From Calothrix sp. HK-06 (GTDB lineage Bacteria; Cyanobacteriota; Cyanobacteriia; Cyanobacteriales; Nostocaceae): 64,000 nt of DNA. Where the stretch lies: positions 207,876 to 271,875 of the forward strand of contig NZ_MRCD01000001.1 of the NCBI RefSeq assembly GCF_001904745.1, read 5' to 3'. Under the pieces are notes generated by a model. It was given only the letters and a program-made list of their open reading frames with translations. It searched no databases and was not told where the DNA came from. Below are positions 37,501-43,956 of the stretch, in pieces. A program made the position numbers and the translations under genes. Numbering within the stretch: position 1 is the first letter of the stretch; each line of letters starts with the position of its first letter.

Positions 37501-39368
37501 ACGTGTGGATGTTGTTTAAGTATTGCTTCGACTTTAGATAATTCTTCTCTCACAGCTAGCATGGCGCCTGCATCGTAGTCAGGGTCTTGTGGTGGCGACA
37601 TTGCCCGACCGCGCGCTTTGACTAAGAAGCAGTAATCTTCATCGCTAAATACACCTGCTGCCCATAAAGCTGTTAACTCACCAAAGCTATGTCCAGCAGT
37701 AAAGTCAGATTTAAAGCCCGCTTCGGTGAGAATTTTATACATCCCCGCACTTAACATCCCAATTGCTGGTTGAGTATATTCGGTGCGTTGCAGTGTAGCA
37801 ATTTGAGTTTCCTTCTCTGTAGCATCAAATACAGGATGAGGAAAAACGATTTCCGACAGTGGTTGACAGTTGTCTTTTAGTAATAAACTATCCATGTAGC
37901 CATAAAGACGCTGCATTTCAGGGAAGTTCATTACTAGTTCGCGTCCCATCTCTAAGTATTGCGAACCCTGTCCAGAAAACAGTGCTACAACCTTACCGTT
38001 TAATTCCATCCCTGTTGCACGGTAGTAAATACCTTGGGGATGTTCCCATGCTGGTGTTGCTTTGGAACGTAGTAAATCTACAGTTTGTTGTAATAACTTA
38101 ATTGCTTCCGTGCATGACTCAGCAACAAATCCAACTCGTGCCGCATTTAGAGGAATTTCTTTGGTTTTACATTCCTCAATTAGTTCGAGATAATTATTTT
38201 CTCCAGCTTCTGATTGTAATTTAGTTAATACTTCTTCGCATTGTGTAAGTAACTGTGCTGGGTTGGGCGCCGAAAGTAATATTTCTGCTGGTGTTGTATG
38301 AATACGGAAAGGAGATACAGCAGGTATATTTTCAGGTGTTTTTGAGGCGCCTGTATATTCTTCAAGAACAACGTGATAGTTAGTACCACCAAATCCAAAC
38401 GAACTTACACCCGCGCGCCGAGGAGGTGTACCTTCTGCGCGTACCCAAGGACGAGTTTCAGCGTTAAGGTAAAATGGCGAATTTTTGATATTTAATTTGG
38501 GGTTCGGTTCGGTGATGTTAATTGTAGGTGGCAATACTTTGTGGTGCAGTGCTAATGCTGTTTTGATTAAACTCGCGGCGCCTGCTGCTGCTTTAGTATG
38601 TCCAATTTGTGATTTAACGCTACCAATGGCAATATATTGTTTTCTGGTATTGTCTTCGCCGAAGAAGTCGCGTAAAGAGCCGAATTCCGTCGGGTCTCCT
38701 GCCATTGTTCCTGTACCATGTGCTTCAATTAAACTAACGGTAGCAGGGTTAAAACCAGCATCATCATACGCGCGTTGTAGTGCTTTGACTTGTCCTTCTT
38801 TGCGAGGTGCATAAATACTCTTATAGCGTCCATCACTCGAAGTACCAATGCCTTTAATTACCGCGTAAATTTTATCACCGTCGCGCTCGGCATCTGCCAG
38901 ACGCTTGAGAACGTACATCCCAATACCTTCGCCCAGCATCATTCCGTCTGATTTTGCATCAAAGGGTCTAACATTATCGCTAGGTGAAACTGCTGGAGTT
39001 TTGCTAAACGAAATGTAAGCCATGATGGAGTTGTCGGTATCTACCCCACCTGTGAGCATCATATCGCTACGCCCTTCGGTTAATTCGCTAATCGCCATTT
39101 TGAGGGCGCCGAACGAACTCGCACAAGCAGCGTCAACAACGCAGTTAATACCACCAAAGTTAAGACGGTTAGCAATACGTCCAGCTACAACGTTTGCTAA
39201 CATTCCTGGAAAAGCGTTTTCATCCCACTTGATGTAAGAACTTTTAAACTTCTCGATGATTTTTTGCGTATCTTCTTCAGATAACCCGCTACTTTTGAGT
39301 ACCCTTTCCCATACAGGATATTCCAAACGCGCAGCGAGCGGTGTGGCAAGTTGTTTACTTTGAACCAC
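34539..39368 (-). CDS. hglE: HglE, 3' part: KS (C-terminal half) - AT - ACP - ACP - KR structural half
   Basis: The downstream 1609 codons of a split hglE; the apparent GTG start at 39368 is only the frame continuing out of the inserted element. Order: remainder of the ketosynthase with active-site Cys82 (DAACASSF), ECHGTGT-like EAHGTGT and SFGFGGTNYH; acyltransferase with Ser561 in GHSFGELTAL; a long Pro/Gln linker (about 790-1090); two nearly identical ACPs with Ser1150 and Ser1294 in LGIDSIKRVE; and a C-terminal region (1370-1609) like the structural half of a PfaA ketoreductase, whose catalytic half opens HglD. Without the 5' part the KS is incomplete, so function needs excision of the element. 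Confidence 0.93.
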   Translation of the reverse strand: MVQSKQLATPLAARLEYPVWERVLKSSGLSEEDTQKIIEKFKSSYIKWDENAFPGMLANVVAGRIANRLNFGGINCVVDAACASSFGALKMAISELTEGRSDMMLTGGVDTDNSIMAYISFSKTPAVSPSDNVRPFDAKSDGMMLGEGIGMYVLKRLADAERDGDKIYAVIKGIGTSSDGRYKSIYAPRKEGQVKALQRAYDDAGFNPATVSLIEAHGTGTMAGDPTEFGSLRDFFGEDNTRKQYIAIGSVKSQIGHTKAAAGAASLIKTALALHHKVLPPTINITEPNPKLNIKNSPFYLNAETRPWVRAEGTPPRRAGVSSFGFGGTNYHVVLEEYTGASKTPENIPAVSPFRIHTTPAEILLSAPNPAQLLTQCEEVLTKLQSEAGENNYLELIEECKTKEIPLNAARVGFVAESCTEAIKLLQQTVDLLRSKATPAWEHPQGIYYRATGMELNGKVVALFSGQGSQYLEMGRELVMNFPEMQRLYGYMDSLLLKDNCQPLSEIVFPHPVFDATEKETQIATLQRTEYTQPAIGMLSAGMYKILTEAGFKSDFTAGHSFGELTALWAAGVFSDEDYCFLVKARGRAMSPPQDPDYDAGAMLAVREELSKVEAILKQHPHVSIANYNSQNQIVLAGPTAEIGKVRQALQDQGYSAILLPVSAAFHTSQIAFAQKAFAIALKSVNFQTPKIPVYSNVTGNIYSNEPKTIQRLLETHLANSVLFKQEIENIYQAGGYCFVEFGPKKILTNLVKDILGNRPHLAIALNASPQKNSYRTLREAAVQLRVAGMPLKDLDPYQIPKQLTTETNKALNIRINGVNYLSEKTQKTRIEALQDKHQVSLPKPATIDTKSMAITEISLPETNGHHHKPQIEPITNNGASSPIPQPKQEPSQPTPPVAKEVSLLPMQPTANNLAYYQRVLESLEYVLAQFQQNQSENLQVHGLYLNHQKEYAQTFFQLMQQQNALFAPSTSNPNPEMKPVIMESLERSMMQFHSQQSETLRIHEQYLQHQVEHTKNFFQLIQQEYASVVEGDVKQISSAKVQPVLAPSTIPEVARIETPVAPVTKIVEPVAPKVTIPEIPTPPVQPKEEPVIINQVVEQLSSAPRTVAATPDLSNLSNKLLTITSEKTGYPIEMLELDMDMEADLGIDSIKRVEIMGALQEAYPELPQPNLEELSEKRTIGQIVEYLQSNSSKTASVEVAKVEVQTTADITSVATPTVSEVVTTAPSNVLIQTRTTIQEVVVPTLELETIPSTKSEFENLDQTLLAITSEKTGYPIEMLELDMDMEADLGIDSIKRVEIMGALQEQLPDLPKPSNMEEMAELRTIGQIVEYLQKLSGSEKKKYQFDTIDRRTDVADVVDAGNVVNAIIDTGIKRLPAQLKKLNEPDWLDFNLPQGYVAVITDDGSSTTAKVAQSLNEKGWKVVVLNLPPTLVPEKSVLPEGIERVMLTDVCELHLQQKLHEISTTYGSVGAFIHIHPLFQASNTQGVFYSQREKAIVKHIFFIAKYLKKSLTEAAQLERACFCTVVRLDGAFGLTNQVNFGAVGSGLFGLTKTMIWEWANVFCRAIDLSPQLDADTSARCIIAELHDPNRYLTEVAYGSQGRVTLIAK
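35459..36005 (-). repeat. hglE: Tandem ACP duplication inside hglE
   Basis: Two segments, about 35459-35560 and 35892-36000, encode almost the same stretch (EKTGYPIEMLELDMDMEADL and onward past GIDSIKRVEI) and are nearly identical in DNA, showing recent duplication or gene conversion. They are 433 bases apart and could recombine to give a one-ACP form. Confidence 0.85.
39360..39363. other. Right-strand left boundary (att-like core) of the hglE element
   Basis: TTGA at 39360-39363 (TCAA on the coding strand, before AGTAAACAACTT of hglE) matches TTGA at 42372-42375. Extended match on the plus strand is TTGA-x-C-x-AC. Joining the two in the core restores one hglE frame. Exact crossover bases are inferred. 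Confidence 0.7.
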
Positions 39369-39417
39369 TAGAACCTATAAAAATAGTAGAATCCTGAAAT
39401 TGTGATTATTCAAGACT

Positions 39418-40830
39418 ATGCAGGATTTATCAAGGGCACTAGGTTACTGTCGGGTAAGTACTCAGAGGCAACATACAGAAGGGCACGGGCTAGAACGCTA
39501 CATCGACAGGCTTAAGCAGTATGGATTGAGTGATGAACAAATATACTGGGACATTGAAAGCGGTGCCAGTGAGAAGCGCAAAGGCTACAACCAAGTGTTA
39601 GGCCTTGTTAGGGCTAAGAAAGTTGATAAATTGATTGTGCCTTGTTTTGATAGGTTTACCCGTTCGGCTCTTGGTTGGGAAGTTGCTTGTAAGGAATTAC
39701 AGGATTTTGGGGTTGAGTTAATTTTCCTTGATGGTGGTAGCTTAGACCTTGAAACACCAGAGGGGTTATTTACTAGCAGGATATTAGCCGCTATGGCTGC
39801 ACAGTTACGCGATAAGAACAAGTACAACGCGATTGCAGGCGCAAGATATTTTAGAGAGAAGCGCAAAATATATAAGGCTATATTCGGCTTTGTAAAAGAT
39901 GCTGATACGGTAGCCCCCAACCTTAAAGAATATAGAAATACGGGCAAGTCTTACGCGAGTGTAGCCAAACAAGCCATTAGGATGTTTATGGACACTGGTG
40001 AAATAGCTAAAACTATTCGCAAACTAGTTGATGAGTATGGAGTAGAGCGGCTAGGTAAACATAATTACGACGACTTCCCGCGTGACATTTCATCGTTTAG
40101 ACGCTGGCTACAAAATCCGCAGCTTTGTGGTCAAATTTGTTATTACCCTCACGATAACCAAAAACGATTGGTACTTGAGTCAGAGCATGAGGGGTTAATA
40201 ACAGTAGATCAACATAATGAGATACTACGCATGTTATCAATGCGTCCTAAAATCAGGCATACCAACACAAATAATCCATTAACAGGGTTAACTTTTTGCG
40301 GTGTATGTGGTTTAAAAATGATAATGCACTCTAATACATTGGGAGAGAAGCGCTACGAACATTTGCGCTGCACTGGGCATTACAACAAGCCAGGGCATCC
40401 AAAGATTTGTAATGTTAACAAGTATTTTTCTTTAGATGCAGCAATTACAGCGTGTATTCGAGCTTTACAGCAACGAGCGAAAAAAATAGGTGATGGCTAT
40501 GCACAAGAAGTAGGTGAAGCTAAACTTCCTAGCGAAGTACTCGATTTGCAACAGCAAATTATCGAACTAAGGCGCCGTAATGACCCCGACCTAGAAAGCG
40601 CGATTACTGCCAAAGAGCAACGACTAGAAAGTTTAATTAGAACCTCTGATTTAAATTATGTGGCAGATGCTACTAGAAACGAGATACTAAAAACAATTGC
40701 CAGTGATGCCGACTTCTGGCAAGGCGCCAGTAAAGAACATCTAGCTACGATTTTTCAGGAACTAGTCTCTGATGTAGTTTGTTCGGTTATTGAAGGCGAA
40801 CAAGTGTTTCTAGCATCATTCAAAATTTGA
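39418..40830 (+). CDS. XisF-like large serine recombinase
   Basis: A 470-residue site-specific recombinase. The resolvase domain (about 5-145) has the catalytic Ser14 in YCRVSTQRQ and the conserved FDRFTRSALGWE segment. A Recombinase domain (about 175-285) and a zinc-ribbon-like domain follow (Cys294 and Cys297 in CGVCG, later CTGH and CNVNK), then a coiled coil (about 385-430) typical of large serine recombinases. Resemblance to XisF of the fdxN element is strong in layout. It should cut and rejoin the element edges, probably in differentiating heterocysts. The gene starts 55 bases from one edge and faces inward, a common layout in such elements. Two GGCGCC sites lie in its 3' end. Confidence 0.92.
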   Translation: MQDLSRALGYCRVSTQRQHTEGHGLERYIDRLKQYGLSDEQIYWDIESGASEKRKGYNQVLGLVRAKKVDKLIVPCFDRFTRSALGWEVACKELQDFGVELIFLDGGSLDLETPEGLFTSRILAAMAAQLRDKNKYNAIAGARYFREKRKIYKAIFGFVKDADTVAPNLKEYRNTGKSYASVAKQAIRMFMDTGEIAKTIRKLVDEYGVERLGKHNYDDFPRDISSFRRWLQNPQLCGQICYYPHDNQKRLVLESEHEGLITVDQHNEILRMLSMRPKIRHTNTNNPLTGLTFCGVCGLKMIMHSNTLGEKRYEHLRCTGHYNKPGHPKICNVNKYFSLDAAITACIRALQQRAKKIGDGYAQEVGEAKLPSEVLDLQQQIIELRRRNDPDLESAITAKEQRLESLIRTSDLNYVADATRNEILKTIASDADFWQGASKEHLATIFQELVSDVVCSVIEGEQVFLASFKI

Positions 40831-41535
40831 TTTCTCTTTTCTTCGGGCAATGATGCCAAGTATCTCTCAGCCATTGCCCATAAAACGTCTGATAACTTTC
40901 TGCTGAATTTCATAATCCCTTGTGTAGCGCTGTTTTCAAGATTATTTGATTACCTAAATATTTCTGTTCGCCACTAACTCAAGAACCATCAGCTACTAGT
41001 TCTAGTTTGCGCGCGCTAGCACGTCGATAAAATCTGCATCGGATAAGCAGGCTTATCTAGCGGCTTTATCTGCCATTTTGGGCGACCGTTACCACCAACA
41101 ACTTTATACAAGGTGTTTGGACAATCTTTATATCGAACTGTCGAATTTAAATTTATAGATTTTGGTTTACTCGGTTGGCACACCTGTCACACCTAATCTA
41201 AAGGAGTATAGAAATACTGGTAAAACTCATGCTGCCCCCTGCCCTCTGCCTTTTTTCGTGCCATTCTTATTAAGTAAGGGGGGTTGGGGGGATTTAATTA
41301 CTTGCAGCTTCATATTAAATTGGTATTAGGTCTGCATATAAATTTGTGGTCTCAAAATCTTTTCTGGAGATATCTATTAGTTGGCTTGAGTTTGACAGTC
41401 AAGCACGTTCGGTAAAAGTCTAAATCAAATCTTCACAAAAATTTAGGTATATTCAGCAAGCCAACAAACAAAGTCTCCGAGTTAGAAATAGATTATTGAA
41501 ATTTGCAATCATCTAATTCAAGAGATAACAAAATT
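40831..41535. other. Element interior: decayed sequence between recombinase and cargo gene
   Basis: About 700 bases. It holds a coding-like remnant (41006-41233), a TGCCCCCTGCCCTCTGCC low-complexity stretch common between cyanobacterial genes (41233-41252), a GGGGGGTTGGGGGG motif (41279-41293) and AT-rich sequence up to the PEP-CTERM gene. No intact further gene. Confidence 0.55.
41006..41233 (+). pseudogene. Recombinase-like remnant
   Basis: A frame open from 41006 is broken by one TAG at 41156 and then continues to encode TPVTPNLKEYRNTGKTHA. Eleven residues (PNLKEYRNTGK) match exactly the intact recombinase of the same element (its residues near 168-178), with different DNA codons. The first 50 codons (SDKQAYLAALSAILGDRYHQQLY...) look coding but do not match the intact protein. 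This is best read as a trace of a second, older recombinase gene. Confidence 0.55.
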
Positions 41536-42234
41536 ATGGCTACTAAAGTTTTTGGTTTTCTAGCTGCTGCAACCTTAGCAACCGTTGTTTCTAGCTTTGC
41601 AGGTGCTGCTAATGCTGCTTCTCTTTCTTATAGTGGTTCAACAGATTACGAGTTTACGAATATCAATGATGAACAAATTAGCATCCAAAAATTCAACTCT
41701 TCTCTAGGAAAACTTAAGGGTGTAAAAATTAACTTTACAGGTGATATGCAGGGGAATGCAGGCTTTGAAAATAGAAGTCCTAACGCTGCTGCCGTAACAG
41801 TCAACCTTGCTGGTATATTCGGCTTAAAACTGAATGGACAATCTTTGTTTACACTCAATCCCCTACAAGCAAACACTTATCAAGTTACAAAGTTTGACGG
41901 CAAGGTAGATGAAGGAGGTACATCTGGTAAAACCATTGAAGGTCTGACGGCGACACAATCTAGTACTCAAACTTTTACAGATAGCCAATTCTTACAGTCT
42001 TTCATTGGTGCTGGCAATGTGAACTTTTTGTTCTCAGCTATAGCTAACTCATCTGTGACAGGTTCTGGTAATATGAGATCTTATGTAGATACTCTTGCCA
42101 GAGCAAACGTTAGTGTGGTCTATGACTATGACCCTGCTAAGGTACCTGAACCATCTGCTGCAATTGGTATTGGTGTAATAGGAGGAATAGCTCTTTTATC
42201 AAAAAGCAAAAAGAAGTTGGCTAGCAATTCATAA
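41536..42234 (+). CDS. PEP-CTERM secreted protein, element cargo
   Basis: A 232-residue exported protein. A signal peptide (MATKVFGFLAAATLATVVSSFAGAANA) is followed by a Thr/Ser/Asn-rich beta domain, and the C terminus reads VPEPSAAIGIGVIGGIALLSKSKKK: a PEP motif, a membrane helix and a basic tail, the sorting signal processed by exosortase. I chose the ATG at 41536 over a TTG at 41503, as it starts the signal peptide. It lies inside the hglE element, so it would be lost from the chromosome on excision. No link to recombination is apparent. Confidence 0.85.
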   Translation: MATKVFGFLAAATLATVVSSFAGAANAASLSYSGSTDYEFTNINDEQISIQKFNSSLGKLKGVKINFTGDMQGNAGFENRSPNAAAVTVNLAGIFGLKLNGQSLFTLNPLQANTYQVTKFDGKVDEGGTSGKTIEGLTATQSSTQTFTDSQFLQSFIGAGNVNFLFSAIANSSVTGSGNMRSYVDTLARANVSVVYDYDPAKVPEPSAAIGIGVIGGIALLSKSKKKLASNS

Positions 42235-42359
42235 CCAATATAGGGTTCATATTTGATTTCTGGACAAAATTAGGTATATAGTGTGCATCTTTGATTAAAT
42301 TAGATTCCCGACTTCTTAAAGAATTTGGGAATCTAAACATTAATTTAGGTGCATATGGC

Positions 42360-42890
42360 TCATTCCTTCCCTTGAGCGACACCAAGTATTACTCCTATGT
42401 TATCGCGGTTAAATTCACGGGATGCACTATAACCCGCGTCTTCCATCGCTTCTTTGGCTACTACCAAACTTAATAACTGCGAAACATCAGTAACTTCGAG
42501 GATATTTGGCGGAAGCCCAAATTCCATCGGGTTAAAATCAACATAAGGAATAAAACCACCGCGCTTACAATAAGTTTTGTCTTCTGTTGTGCGCGGATTC
42601 GGGTCATAATAATCTTCGACATTCCAATGTGAATCTGGAATATCAGTAATACAGTCAACTTTATTAATAATATTTTCCCAGTACTCGCGCAGAGTTCTTG
42701 CCTGTGGAAACAGACTAGCCATGCCGATAATAGCAATAGGATTATCTTGCAGCTTTCTGTTTAAATGTATCGGCGTAGTTTGAGCTGTCATCCTCTTTTT
42801 ATCCTCAATAAACTTGAACAATACCTTTTCACAATTACTTATTTCCTCGTTCAACTGTGACAAGGCTGTATCTATCCAAGAAGCAGACAT
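42360..42890 (-). CDS. hglE: HglE, 5' part: N terminus and first part of ketosynthase
   Basis: The upstream 176 codons of split hglE. Residues 1-35 are a helical leader (possible docking segment); the ketosynthase begins at NPIAIIGMASLFPQARTLREYWENI and runs through HWNVEDYYDPNPRTTEDKTYCKRGGFI to NIGVILGV. After Gln173 the frame enters the inserted element and stops after three foreign codons (TGA at 42360-42362). Rejoined with the 3' part it gives 1779 residues, with the KS cysteine at 252. A palindromic NtcA-type site lies 35 bases upstream; a start at Met34 (42791) is possible if transcription begins near 42890. Confidence 0.92.
   Translation of the reverse strand: MSASWIDTALSQLNEEISNCEKVLFKFIEDKKRMTAQTTPIHLNRKLQDNPIAIIGMASLFPQARTLREYWENIINKVDCITDIPDSHWNVEDYYDPNPRTTEDKTYCKRGGFIPYVDFNPMEFGLPPNILEVTDVSQLLSLVVAKEAMEDAGYSASREFNRDNIGVILGVAQGKE
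42372..42375. other. Right boundary (att-like core) of the hglE element
   Basis: TTGA on the plus strand, TCAA in hglE (GTCGCTCAAGGG); partner of 39360-39363. Beyond the core the two sites share spaced bases (GT-x-G-x-TCAA-x-G-x-AA on the coding strand), suggesting imperfect half-sites for a serine recombinase rather than the longer identical repeats used by tyrosine recombinases. Confidence 0.7.
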
Positions 42891-42923
42891 AGGCTAATCT
42901 TTGGTAGTGTTGATAAAAAAATT

Positions 42924-42939
42924 GGTAATGTCTGTTACC
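42924..42939. promoter_or_regulatory. hglE: NtcA-type site GTA-N8-TAC upstream of hglE
   Basis: GGTAATGTCTGTTACC contains the full NtcA consensus GTA-N8-TAC (42925-42938) in a 16-base palindrome. Its centre is about 41.5 bases upstream of the hglE ATG at 42890. NtcA-activated promoters usually have the site centred near -41.5, so transcription would start near 42890 and translation perhaps at Met34. NtcA binding is inferred. Confidence 0.55.
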
Positions 42940-43475
42940 AACCAAAAACGAGCTATCTGTTCTTTACAGCAGCTATTTATTTGCAATGACCAAAGTTTTT
43001 CGCGTCAACAGAATCGTCATGTGTTAATGTTACTTACTAATAAGTAATAATTAATAAGTAAAAATTCCTAACTAATGACGACTAACTTTTAACGCTGTTT
43101 AAGTTCAATCTAACAGCAATTGTAATACCATTTGGTTGAAAAGTGACACAGATTTTTCTTGAAGAGTTGTCGAAGTATTCTACTTTATATTTACTACATA
43201 ATAAATAATGATAATGTTACCCAATAACTAAGCGGACTAAAATAACTTGCACTAAGTAAATGATTTTGGAATAGTGATAAACTATTTACAATTGGCATTT
43301 TTTTGGCAAAGTTAAATAATGTCATATATCCCTAATATATTGGTGTACATCTATCTAGAATTCAAAATAGTAAAACTACTCCAGCACCTGTTACAAGCTT
43401 CAAACAAAATGATATTAATTACAAAGCGTATTAAATAACACTTTTTTGATATTGCGGTAACAAGTCAATTACACT

Positions 43476-43543
43476 AAGAAACCGGGTTTCTATGTAAAAT
43501 CATTATTTTTTTGCAAGATTTGAATAAAGAAACCCGGTTTCTA
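43476..43543. repeat. Paired AGAAACCCGGTTTCT repeat, copy 4
   Basis: AGAAACCGGGTTTCT and AGAAACCCGGTTTCT start 51 bases apart with an AT-rich centre. Lies about 590 bases upstream of hglE. Confidence 0.8.
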
Positions 43544-43786
43544 GGATTCGGACGTGTTCATAATTACATTCTCTTCACTAAGAGCGCATATAGCTATATC
43601 TAGTTTTGAGCTTTACAATTACTTCAAACACTAACACATATATAAAATTTCGGATAAGAATTTTAGAAATTTTATAAAAATGTGTAATAGTTATTATGCG
43701 AATGTTAAGGATAATAAAGCTGTATATCTAGTAACTATTTATTGATATATATTTTGGGTTGTTCGGTTATATATAGACACAATTTG

Positions 43787-43916
43787 TAGGGTGGGCACCC
43801 TCCGGGTTCACCAGTTTGACGCGCATGGAAACCGAGACGCGCCAACTGGTTCACTGCCCACCTTACTGGGGTATCCATATTAAAGATGGGGGCGGGCATC
43901 CTTGCCCGCTCCCACA
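43787..43916. repeat. Compound GGTGGGCA and GGCGGGCA inverted repeats
   Basis: The first unit (43787-43866) has outer arms GTAGGGTGGGCA and TGCCCACCTTAC and an inner pair CCAGTTTGACGCG / CGCGCCAACTGG. The second (43888-43916) is GGGGGCGGGCATCC / TTGCCCGCTCCC. Both lie just downstream of the leftward ParB-like gene. Confidence 0.7.
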
Positions 43917-43956
43917 AGAAGGTTCACTCCACAAGAGCATTAATTGTGTTGTTGGG

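Larger units (their letters stand above)
39360..42375. mobile_element. hglE element: about 3.0-kb recombinase-encoding DNA element splitting hglE
   Basis: The element lies between codons 173 and 174 of hglE, within the ketosynthase. One edge is TTGA at 39360-39363, the other TTGA at 42372-42375; removing the 3012 bases between them joins ...GVAQ to SKQLATPL... in frame. It contains, left to right, a large serine recombinase gene starting 55 bases inside one edge, a decayed recombinase-like stretch, and a PEP-CTERM protein gene. Developmentally excised elements of this kind are known in nifD, fdxN and hupL of Anabaena, and hglE elements have been reported in surveys of heterocystous cyanobacteria. 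Excision in the present organism is inferred, not shown. Confidence 0.9.
42891..43956. other. 1.07-kb regulatory spacer upstream of hglE
   Basis: Gene-free, AT-rich. Starting at the hglE side it holds an NtcA-type palindrome (42924-42939), an AT-rich TAATAAGTAATAATTAATAA stretch (43040-43059), a paired AGAAACC repeat (43476-43543), a long compound GGTGGGCA inverted repeat (43787-43866) and a GGGCGGGCATCCTTGCCCGC hairpin (43888-43916). No GGCGCC palindrome and no RNA gene seen. A small frame at 43735-43917 reads through repeats and looks accidental. Confidence 0.55.

Noticed and set aside
42291..42473. Small rightward frame across the element edge
   Set aside because: It crosses the element boundary and is antisense to hglE; accidental.
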